A stretch of 10,851 bases of DNA from NCBI GenBank assembly GCA_023395575.1, contig JAEWZA010000027.1, forward strand, positions 1 to 10,851. Reading direction: 5' to 3'. How positions within the stretch are numbered: position 1 is the stretch's first letter; every line of letters starts with the position of its first letter. This DNA is from Bacillota bacterium (GTDB lineage: Bacteria > Bacillota > Clostridia > Acetivibrionales > DSM-1351). Both the position numbers and the translations under genes were made by a program. The notes under the pieces were generated by a model that saw only the letters and a program-made list of their open reading frames with translations, had not been told where the DNA came from and did not search any database. Of the stretch, positions 1 to 6,760 are shown in pieces.

Positions 1-803
1 ATATTGAAGATAACCATGAGGCAATTATACCGAAGGAGTTATTCCATCAAGTACAGGTGGAGAAAGCAAGGCGGGTAAGCCTTAATAAATCTGCAGTAAC
101 CAGAAAAGCAAGCAAAGCGAAAAAAGAAAAGAGCAAATATAGCTCCAAATATGTACTAACCGAACTTCTGCTGTGTGCAGAATGTGGTCATGCTTATCGC
201 AGGCAGACTTGGTCAAAATATGGACAAAAAACAGCGGTATGGCGGTGCGAGGATAGGCTGAAAAGCGGAACAAGCTCCAAATGCAAAACCTCCCCGACCT
301 TGAAGGAAGAGCAACTCCATGATGCCATCATGAAAGCAATCAACAAAGTAGTAGAAAACAACGGAGACTTTATTGGGACATTTCGTGAGAATGTTATCAG
401 GGTAATAGGAAACTATAGCACTCAAGGGATAACAACTGAATATGATGACCAAATCGAGGAACTGCAAAAGCAGATGCTGAAGCTCATCGAAGATAATGCA
501 AAACAAGGAGCTGTAAGCGATGATTTTGATAATGCCTACAAACACATATCAGAGCAGATAAACGAACTAAAAAAGGCAAAAATACAGCATGTACAAGCAC
601 AGAAAAAGGCAGAGAACTACCAACAGAGAGTAGAGGCACTGGACAAAGCCATAACCACGGTAAACCCACAAGTGCGAGACTTCGACCAAGAGCTTGTGAA
701 AAGGCTCATTAGCTCAATCAGAGTCTCCAAAGGAATGAAAATAGAAATACAGTTTCACTCAGGTATTGTCATGACTGAGGAAGTGGAGTGCTATGAGGAT
801 TAA
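1..803 (+). CDS. Large serine recombinase, C-terminal part (5' end outside the window)
   Basis: This is the 3' end of a site-specific recombinase of the large serine family, which inserts and excises mobile elements. The frame is open from the first bases (codons start at base 3). The first visible residues include HEAIIPKELF, the usual linker after the recombinase domain, so the GTG at 57 is internal and not a start. A zinc beta-ribbon follows: Cys codons at 174 and 183 (CAEC), then single Cys at 246 and 282. About residues 125-200 counted from base 57 form the Lys/Glu-rich coiled coil that large serine integrases use for synapsis control. The last 30 residues give the family's terminal strand pattern (KRLISSIRV...IEIQFHSG). 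The catalytic serine domain lies upstream, so activity cannot be judged. It ends at TAA 801-803 and is followed by a terminator. The family is very likely; the exact element type is unknown. Confidence 0.9.
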   Translation, partial: IEDNHEAIIPKELFHQVQVEKARRVSLNKSAVTRKASKAKKEKSKYSSKYVLTELLLCAECGHAYRRQTWSKYGQKTAVWRCEDRLKSGTSSKCKTSPTLKEEQLHDAIMKAINKVVENNGDFIGTFRENVIRVIGNYSTQGITTEYDDQIEELQKQMLKLIEDNAKQGAVSDDFDNAYKHISEQINELKKAKIQHVQAQKKAENYQQRVEALDKAITTVNPQVRDFDQELVKRLISSIRVSKGMKIEIQFHSGIVMTEEVECYED

Positions 804-845
804 AATGTAAGTCACAATATATAAAATTTAATAAGAATCATCATT

Positions 846-878
846 ACCGTAACTGCCAGCACAGCAGCTGCGGTTTTT
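846..878 (+). terminator. Rho-independent terminator after the recombinase
   Basis: ACCGTAACTGC (846-856) pairs with GCAGCTGCGGT (864-874) around a 7-nt loop. There is one A-C mismatch and one T-G wobble, and a run of five T (874-878) follows. It lies 43 bases past the recombinase stop and before the next gene, so it should end recombinase transcription. Confidence 0.6.
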
Positions 879-954
879 CTATGTTTAGAAACAACACTTT
901 GTTGATTGCGGAAACTGTTTTTAAATCATTATGAATGGGAATTGGAGAGAGAAG

Positions 955-1347
955 ATGACAACAGAAGAATTATATGAATTACAGGAAGACGGAAATCTAG
1001 GATATGCCTGTGTATATAAAAAAGGCGATAATGGAATGCATACTGATTATATGTTTCCAATGACCGAAGAGAACATTGCAAACTTTATCGGAAAGAATGC
1101 CTATACTGCAGATAAAATTATCATGACAGATATGTGTGACAGGCTGATTTGTGAATCCATATATGGCGGGTTTATAATGACCTGTCCAAATCAGAAACTG
1201 TGCAGAGATATTATTCCTCATCTATCGCCTATACAGCAGGGAGAGAAAGAACCAAAGGACTTTCCTATTGCAACTAGAGAAGAAATGGAAGCATTATGGC
1301 ATTCAGAAGAAGAGGCAGTGATGCAGGCGGAATTTAGGATGTTGTAA
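955..1347 (+). CDS. Hypothetical protein, 130 residues, recombinase-adjacent
   Basis: I do not recognise this protein with certainty. The start is set at ATG 955 because GGAGAGA (944-950) sits just in front of it. The in-frame ATG at 931 has no ribosome binding site and would add eight residues. It is a soluble, acidic protein with no signal peptide or membrane segment. Cysteines at 19, 61, 66, 77 and 83 (MCDRLICES, MTCPNQKLC) could bind a metal or may only be structural. The C-terminal third is rich in Glu, for example EEMEALWHSEEEAVMQAE. It lies between the recombinase terminator and a long AT-rich gap, so it is probably a single-gene unit. Its base use is closer to the recombinase than to the AT-richer genes on its right, so it probably belongs to the same element as the recombinase. 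Its function is unknown. Confidence 0.75.
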   Translation: MTTEELYELQEDGNLGYACVYKKGDNGMHTDYMFPMTEENIANFIGKNAYTADKIIMTDMCDRLICESIYGGFIMTCPNQKLCRDIIPHLSPIQQGEKEPKDFPIATREEMEALWHSEEEAVMQAEFRML

Positions 1348-1643
1348 TTTGTAAACCTACTCGTATTTGAAGACATTGTTAATTCCATTTAATCAATTAA
1401 GGTACGACGAAAATTTGCTCATGACTTTAATGATGGGATAATATCAATTAAGTGTGTTCAAGAAAAACGAAAGTTTTACTTTCTGTGGAATAAAATAGAA
1501 AGGTTTAATGATAATTCTTAAAACCTGTTGTAATATGTAAATTAATAAAATATATGGTTACTTTTTCTTGTGTAAAATTTCCCATAATAGTACAATTATA
1601 ATAATAATGCTGTTGATATTGTTGTGACTATTGGGACAAGAAA
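1348..1643. other. AT-rich stretch without a supported gene
   Basis: I see no credible gene here. One frame is open from 1393 to the TAA at 1519-1521 but has no start codon or ribosome binding site. A short perfect hairpin, GAAAGT-TTT-ACTTTC, lies at 1469-1483, with no T-tract typical of a terminator. A TATAAT at 1597-1602 has no matching -35 box. The stretch may hold worn-down gene remnants. Confidence 0.5.
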
Positions 1644-1888
1644 ATGCCAACTATGAATGAATTAGTGAATATAGCTAAAGTTTAACTAGCTAATCTCTTA
1701 AGGAGAGAAGTATTCATGGTTCTGATTATTTAAAGGATATGAATGGTACCTGATTTCATGCAGAGATCGATTACTCCTTGGCACTTTGTTTCTCAATTAT
1801 ATTAAGACGAATGATATAGGTGTTGTTCCGATTTAAAAGACATCATTCAGGGCAGCAGAGATATAAGAAAGTGTGTGGGGCGAGGTGA
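1644..1888 (+). pseudogene. Decayed DUF1413-like small gene
   Basis: Read across three frames, this stretch spells out a small protein of the DUF1413 type as I remember the family. The first piece runs from ATG 1644 or 1653 to about 1721 (MNELVNIAKV, stop TAA 1683-1685, then LANLLRREVFMV). The second, about 1726-1845, gives LFKGYEW, DRLLLGTLFLNYIKTNDIG and VVPI, a stop TAA at 1834-1836, then KTS. The third, about 1847-1888, gives SGQQRYKKV and ends at TGA 1886-1888. That is two nonsense codons and two frameshifts over about 80 codons, so no intact product can be made. Family members are normally small proteins with the core FLVKDLFKGYEWNRIPR; here the NRIPR part is altered to YLISCR. The molecular role of the family is not known to me. 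The tail of the relic carries the ribosome binding site of the next gene. Confidence 0.72.
1778..1805 (+). promoter_or_regulatory. Possible sigma-A promoter for the ABC-3C operon
   Basis: TTGGCA (1778-1783) and TATTAA (1800-1805) are separated by 16 bases. The -35 box matches the consensus at five of six positions and the -10 box at four of six. Transcription would start near 1812 and leave a leader of about 80 bases before ATG 1893. The boxes lie inside the decayed DUF1413-like gene, so the promoter may be accidental or newly evolved. I see no better candidate directly upstream. Confidence 0.33.
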
Positions 1889-1892
1889 AAAT

Positions 1893-3431
1893 ATGTGCTA
1901 TACAAATTTGGAATATGACGCAACGGCAAGTTGGAGTGGATATACATACCAAGGTAAAGTGGCAATATATGTTACTCTAAAAAAAATTAACTATCTACGT
2001 GATATAAATCCTAATTATGATTTGAAGAGTTATTACTTGGAATTAGAATGGTTAGAGGATTTTGCAGTCTTATTTAAAAATAAATCAGGTGAGTTGATAT
2101 ACGAGTCTATACATCAAGTAAAAGCTCGTAAGGAACAAAAGTTATCTGCATATTCATCTGCACTGATAAAATTACTTCAAAAAATAGATGCAAATGGAAT
2201 TATAGAAAATGCATATCTCCATACAATTGAAAATATTGATTATCAAAATGATTGGCTAAATGAATTGAAAAAAGTATCTGTCGATGATGGCGAATTAAAA
2301 AAATGGATTGATGACATTAATATTTTATTACAGAACAGCGATGAAAAAAATAAGTTTGTTAGTGAGCTCCCTAAAAAGCGCAGTGATTTTTCAAAGCAGA
2401 TTAAAAAATATTCGAATAAAAAAATAACTATTGAGAATATAGATGAAATATTGAGGAGCTTTAAATCAGATTTAGAAGCTGCGTTGAATAAAATCCAGCA
2501 GGGTTTTTCAGATAAAAGCTTGAATAAAGTAAGTTTGTATCCATACGATAACGGGCAAGAGTATTGTGCTCTTGATAAAATTGACAAGTTGATTATTGCT
2601 GAAATAATAGCATACTGGAACAATAGCATAGGTTCGGAATGGAAAGTTCAAGATAAGAACTTTCAAGAGGCTGTTTTGCGTTGTCTCATAGGCATAATAG
2701 ATTCCCACATTATGAAACGACATAAAGATTATGGCTCTAGAGATATTGAAAAATTAAACTTTTATGAGTTTGAAGAAATTTTAAGAAGTGATGCTCCTTT
2801 TGAAAGATGTAAAGAGTACTATCTCTATATGATTAAGGAAAAACTACTGATTTATTGTGATGAATATGAAAAAGCATGTTATGAAGATTGCAAGGATGAA
2901 AATGATTTTACTTGCTGTACGTTGTGTCAATTAAGCGATTTCAAAGAGAAGGTTTTATCAATGAGTTTTGATGAAATATACGAATTGGTTAAAGTGTCGA
3001 ATCCAGATGTTTCATCAAATATCGATAGAGTGGGATTTATTGATTATTGTGAACGTAACAGATATTTCAATCCATTTTATATTGGAATTAAAGAGGTTAT
3101 TCAAAAATTTGGGGAAGAGAAAATCCCGATTTCATATACTGATAAGAATAAGAAACTGTATCTATTAACAACAATTTGTGATAATGGGGTTTCGAAAAAG
3201 CCAATTAAACAGGTGTGTAGAAATATTATTAAAAATTCAGCCTTGTCGGATGTATTCATGGATTATGAAATTATTATCAGTAAGGACTTGGAATCATCAT
3301 CAATTCTAAGTGATGCTGGAGATTTCCTGAGCGATTTCAAAAGGGAAGATCATAATATATACCATTATAAAGATGTATCAATGAAAAAGTTGGAAAGCTG
3401 TAAAGAAATTTTAAATCGTTATGAGAGGTGA
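1893..3431 (+). CDS. ABC-3C first component: DUF4297/Cap4-like nuclease fused to C-terminal domain
   Basis: This 512-residue protein is the probable effector of the operon. ATG 1893 is chosen because AGGTGA (1883-1888) precedes it; the upstream GTG at 1875 has no such site. Residues 14-80 match the start of DUF4297/Cap4-type endonucleases: WSGYTYQGKVA (14-24), an acidic strand YYLELEWLEDFAVL (47-60), then HQVKAR (74-79). E55/D56 and Q75-x-K77 are the likely metal-binding and catalytic positions of a PD-(D/E)XK fold. Residues 90-200 are charged and helical. From about 215 onward comes a long helical domain of the sort seen at the C terminus of ABC-3C proteins, with a Cys cluster (C329, C333, C341, C342, C345) that may bind zinc. 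The stop overlaps the ribosome binding site of the next gene. What is inferred is DNA cleavage licensed by the ATPase; the subtype of the C-terminal domain is not assigned. Confidence 0.68.
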   Translation: MCYTNLEYDATASWSGYTYQGKVAIYVTLKKINYLRDINPNYDLKSYYLELEWLEDFAVLFKNKSGELIYESIHQVKARKEQKLSAYSSALIKLLQKIDANGIIENAYLHTIENIDYQNDWLNELKKVSVDDGELKKWIDDINILLQNSDEKNKFVSELPKKRSDFSKQIKKYSNKKITIENIDEILRSFKSDLEAALNKIQQGFSDKSLNKVSLYPYDNGQEYCALDKIDKLIIAEIIAYWNNSIGSEWKVQDKNFQEAVLRCLIGIIDSHIMKRHKDYGSRDIEKLNFYEFEEILRSDAPFERCKEYYLYMIKEKLLIYCDEYEKACYEDCKDENDFTCCTLCQLSDFKEKVLSMSFDEIYELVKVSNPDVSSNIDRVGFIDYCERNRYFNPFYIGIKEVIQKFGEEKIPISYTDKNKKLYLLTTICDNGVSKKPIKQVCRNIIKNSALSDVFMDYEIIISKDLESSSILSDAGDFLSDFKREDHNIYHYKDVSMKKLESCKEILNRYER

Positions 3432-3437
3432 ATTCAG

Positions 3438-4154
3438 ATGTTTGGAATTATTAAGACAATATTGTGTGAAAGTAAGTTTTCAATTGGTGAATTATTCACG
3501 ATTGAAGCTTATGGACAAACATATGAGATTCAGAGTTTAGTATCGCATCAAAATCAAAGTCAAGTGTTTTTGCTTTTTCCAATATTAGAATCTAAATTGC
3601 TGGAGATTAGCTTTTTAGATATTCTTCCCGATATAGCCGCTTCTTTTAAAGAAACTAAATTGTATGAAGCGGAAATGGAAAAAAACACTTCATTAGTTGT
3701 TTGCGTCAATAGAGATGTTGATTCTATGAAATTGACAAGAGAAGCCATAGCGATTGAAGATAATCCGTACTATTTTAAGAAATATATGTTCGCATATCAT
3801 GACAATGATAATAAGAAATTTGAGCAGCTTAAAAAGGAATATGCATGTGAGCAAAATATAGAGTTTATTCAGAAGTATGTTATAAATTCAAGGAATTTTG
3901 AAGCCTTTAAAGATAACCCTGCAAATGCTGAAACTTATAAAATGTTATCAGATTTGTTAGTTAAACTTCCAGTGATTTCAATTGGATTTAGCAAAACTGA
4001 AAAATTATTATCTGTTCAAGAGTTTTTCCAAGAAGAAGAAATTCATGGTAGAAAAGAAAAACTGGATCAGATAATCAGTATTGTTAATTCTACAAAAACA
4101 ACGCCTGATGATAAACTGGCTGAAGAAATTCTGAAAATTTGGGATCAGGTTTAA
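3438..4154 (+). CDS. ABC-3C middle component (238 residues)
   Basis: This is the second gene of the operon. Its AGAGGTGA site (3424-3431) is formed by the last codons and stop of the previous gene, and ATG 3438 follows six bases later, so translation is probably coupled. The protein has no signal peptide, membrane segment or catalytic motif that I can see. The N-terminal 65 residues alternate strands and hydrophobic stretches (FLLFPILESKLLEISFLDIL). The middle has a strand plus loop, SLVVCVNRDVDS, and the C-terminal half is helical and charged. Its size, lack of enzyme motifs and position between a nuclease-bearing protein and a RAD50-like ATPase are what ABC-3C middle components show. In such systems they are thought to bridge the ATPase and the effector protein. 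The call rests mainly on context, and I cannot assign one of the numbered middle-component subtypes. It ends with tandem stops TAA-TAG. Confidence 0.62.
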   Translation: MFGIIKTILCESKFSIGELFTIEAYGQTYEIQSLVSHQNQSQVFLLFPILESKLLEISFLDILPDIAASFKETKLYEAEMEKNTSLVVCVNRDVDSMKLTREAIAIEDNPYYFKKYMFAYHDNDNKKFEQLKKEYACEQNIEFIQKYVINSRNFEAFKDNPANAETYKMLSDLLVKLPVISIGFSKTEKLLSVQEFFQEEEIHGRKEKLDQIISIVNSTKTTPDDKLAEEILKIWDQV

Positions 4155-4155
4155 T

Positions 4156-4163
4156 AGGGGGGG
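4156..4163 (+). promoter_or_regulatory. Ribosome binding site with a G7 run, deciding a TTG start
   Basis: AGGGGGGG lies six bases before TTG 4170. A TAG at 4155-4157 is in frame with the downstream gene, and no ATG or GTG lies between it and the TTG, so the TTG start is forced. Seven G in a row is unusual in this AT-rich stretch and could gain or lose bases during replication. Confidence 0.6.
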
Positions 4164-4169
4164 ATAGCG

Positions 4170-6539
4170 TTGAAAGATATTAGACTAACAAGGTTATATC
4201 TTAAGAATTATAAAATATTTCAGGCTACAACGTTGGAATTTAGCAATGGATTAAATGTATTTGATGGTCCTAATGGCTATGGTAAAACAAGTATTTTTGA
4301 CGCAATTGAATTTGTTATTACTGGTACGATTAAGCGTGTAACTGAGAATTCATCGATAAATGGAGCACTGAAATATGATGAAGTATTTTTAGCAAATGAT
4401 TCTTCAAAGGATGTAATTATAAAAGCTGAGTTCAATATTAACGATGAAGATAATTCAAATAAAAAAGTAGTAATCGCAAAACAGGTTGTATCTGCTCAAA
4501 ACACTTCAGGTACTACTAATTGTAATCCGAAGAAATTGGCGGAGATTACAAATACATACCTGCTTGAGGAGTTTGATGTTGAAGAATTAAATCCAAAATC
4601 TATTATATCCAAGAGTGATCTAGAAAGTTATCAAAATAAAGTGTTTGGAGATGCTTCTCAAAATCTATTTTTTATGTTGTATTATGTCAAACAAGAAGAT
4701 AGATTGGATTTCTTTAAGAACAGTGAAAAAGATAGAGTGAAATCAATAGATTCACTTTTCCAAATTAAACAAGAACAAGAAAAATTGAAAGACATTAATG
4801 ACGGGAAAAAGAATTTGAAAAATATAATAGATAGGCTCGATAATGAGATTAAACGGCTATCTGAAAATCTATCAAAAAATATGGACAGTACAGCTGGACA
4901 TGAGTCAGAGTATTTTAAGTTATTATCAAAGAATGTTTCTTGGGATTTGGAAGATGTAGAAATAAATAATCAAGAAATGCTCAACAATATTCTACAACAG
5001 CTAAAAGCAATTAAGTCGTTTGCAAATAATATTATGTTATATAAAGAAGAACTTAAAAACATTGAATGTCAGAAATTCTTAAATATGAATGAAGACGAAA
5101 GACGTACAAATTTACGAGTTTTTTGTTTGTACAATGAAATAGCTGATGACATACAAGGATATCTAATAAAACAACAAAAAATGAAAGACCTTCAAGAGCA
5201 AAAACTGTTAGCATCTGAAGGCAAATTTAATGATATAAATTTTGTTAAGTTATTTGAAATATTAAAAATTGATAATTCTGATAATGTTGTTGAGCATATT
5301 GAACAATTGATTACTGATTACAGAGATAACAAGAATTCATCTGTAAGTGCGCAACAAACGCTTTCAGATATTATTAGAATTAGACAACAGCTACTAGATA
5401 AATTTAAGAATGCAGAAATGTATGCCTCTAATACAGAATGCCCTTTTTGCGGGTTCGATTGGAAGGATGCAGAAGTTTTCGCTAATAACGTTGAAATTAC
5501 ATCGGAGAGATTATCAAAATTGGTTAGCGGTTCTCAAAAAAAGTGTATTGATATTTTGGCTGAACTAAAAGAAATATTTGAGAAGAGACTTTTCAGGAGA
5601 TTGCAAGATGAATTGGAAACTTATAATTCAGACTCTTTGTTGGTGGGATTTAATCAAATTCATAATAAGGATAGTTTGCAAAAGTACGAAAATATAAAGA
5701 GTTTATTAAGCAAAATAGGAATTGATACTTCTCCTTATAAATTTAAGGTCAATAATGCTAAGGAAACATATGAAAGCATAGAAAAGAGTATAAGCGATAA
5801 GATTTTATTACTTCCAGCCGAATACATTAATGAGAAGGAGACGTTTAAGTATTCTCAAATGGTTGACTTATATTTCAATTCAATACAGGAAATAGAAAAA
5901 ATTCAAAAAGAGAGTATTGATAAAAAGATATCATATTTACATTATAAGTTTATTGTTTCACAAAATGATTTGATGAAAAAAATTAATGAGCTCACAAATT
6001 TGAAAAACCGTTTATCAAGTGAGATCCAAAAGGGACTAGATAATTATTCGAAATCATGGAAAAAATGTATTTCTAAATATCAAGCGCAAATAATATCAAA
6101 AATAGAAATTCCATTTTATATTTATAGCGCACGCATATTGCAATCGTATCAAGGGGGACAGGGAATTTTTATCCGTCAAGCTCAAAATGCATCAAAAGGT
6201 GAAGTGGATTCTATTAGATTTACGACTCCTGAACAACAACATGATGTATTATACACAATGAGTTCCGGACAGCTTTCAGGTGTTCTATTGAGTTTTTCTC
6301 TTTCTTTAAATAAGATATTCGCTAAAGATGGATTAAGATCTATTTTTATAGATGATCCTGTGCAATGTATGGATGACTTAAACATAGTATCATTTGTTGA
6401 ACTTTTAAGAAGCGAATTTGAAGGTTCACAGCTGTTGATTTCTACACATGAGAAATCCTTTGCAAATTATATTTCATATAAATATAAAAAGCATGCTTTG
6501 GAGAGAAAGAACATTAATTTAAAAGATATTGCTAATTAA
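4170..6539 (+). CDS. ABC-3C ATPase, RAD50/SMC-like with CxxC hook (789 residues)
   Basis: This is a SMC/RAD50-type ABC ATPase, the motor of the operon. The N terminus has the RecF/RAD50 pattern LKNYKIFQ (11-18), Walker A GPNGYGKT (33-40) and a probable Q-loop glutamine at 175 (YYVKQEDRL). Residues about 195-420 and 440-640 are two coiled-coil arms. Between them is CPFCG (C424, C427), a zinc-hook or rubredoxin-like knuckle. The second half of the nucleotide-binding domain has the signature SSGQLSG (698-704), Walker B SIFIDDP (724-730; the second D, at 729, sits where such ATPases carry the catalytic acid) and the switch histidine ISTHE (H760). All motifs are intact. The start is TTG 4170, since no other start fits. 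Members of this group form ATP-dependent clamps on nucleic acid; the operon partners suggest that ATP hydrolysis here controls the nuclease of the first gene. The ATPase call is nearly certain, the ABC-3C call likely. Confidence 0.85.
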   Translation: MKDIRLTRLYLKNYKIFQATTLEFSNGLNVFDGPNGYGKTSIFDAIEFVITGTIKRVTENSSINGALKYDEVFLANDSSKDVIIKAEFNINDEDNSNKKVVIAKQVVSAQNTSGTTNCNPKKLAEITNTYLLEEFDVEELNPKSIISKSDLESYQNKVFGDASQNLFFMLYYVKQEDRLDFFKNSEKDRVKSIDSLFQIKQEQEKLKDINDGKKNLKNIIDRLDNEIKRLSENLSKNMDSTAGHESEYFKLLSKNVSWDLEDVEINNQEMLNNILQQLKAIKSFANNIMLYKEELKNIECQKFLNMNEDERRTNLRVFCLYNEIADDIQGYLIKQQKMKDLQEQKLLASEGKFNDINFVKLFEILKIDNSDNVVEHIEQLITDYRDNKNSSVSAQQTLSDIIRIRQQLLDKFKNAEMYASNTECPFCGFDWKDAEVFANNVEITSERLSKLVSGSQKKCIDILAELKEIFEKRLFRRLQDELETYNSDSLLVGFNQIHNKDSLQKYENIKSLLSKIGIDTSPYKFKVNNAKETYESIEKSISDKILLLPAEYINEKETFKYSQMVDLYFNSIQEIEKIQKESIDKKISYLHYKFIVSQNDLMKKINELTNLKNRLSSEIQKGLDNYSKSWKKCISKYQAQIISKIEIPFYIYSARILQSYQGGQGIFIRQAQNASKGEVDSIRFTTPEQQHDVLYTMSSGQLSGVLLSFSLSLNKIFAKDGLRSIFIDDPVQCMDDLNIVSFVELLRSEFEGSQLLISTHEKSFANYISYKYKKHALERKNINLKDIAN

Positions 6540-6760
6540 TATGGACGAAGTAGAAGCGCCTTTAATTCGGTTAGTAATACTACAGAATGAATGATTAAAG
6601 ATTTGGTTACTGATAGTAGGAGGGAGTTAATAATATTTTATTCTTAGATTACTAAAATATTGTACTTAATTGAATATAAAAATTATCAAATTATGGTATG
6701 TAAACAAGGTAATAGGTAAAATGTAACAGTCTTTAGGCGTTTAAGGAGGAGTGACTGATT
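6540..6760. other. Spacer between ATPase and 499-residue nuclease genes
   Basis: These 221 AT-rich bases hold only short open frames, for example ATG 6541 to TGA 6592-6594 (17 codons). A GGAGGG at about 6620 has no start codon behind it, so it may be the trace of a lost gene. I find no hairpin with a T-tract, which leaves readthrough from the ATPase gene possible. Confidence 0.4.

Noticed and set aside
57..803. Separate 248-residue gene starting at GTG 57
   Set aside because: The frame is open to the left edge and encodes the usual recombinase linker before base 57, so this is an internal codon of a longer gene.
1469..1483. GAAAGT-TTT-ACTTTC hairpin as a terminator
   Set aside because: Short AT-rich stem and no following T-tract.
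1393..1521. Open frame with a protein-like stretch (KFYFLWNKIERF) ending in TAA
   Set aside because: No ATG, GTG or TTG start with a ribosome binding site, and no family resemblance. It may be a remnant but the evidence is too thin to annotate.
1875..1892. GTG 1875 as start of the first ABC-3C gene
   Set aside because: It has no ribosome binding site, whereas ATG 1893 is preceded at good spacing by AGGTGA.
6541..6594. 17-codon ORF right after the ATPase gene
   Set aside because: No ribosome binding site, no resemblance to known peptides, and chance ORFs of this size are common in AT-rich DNA.
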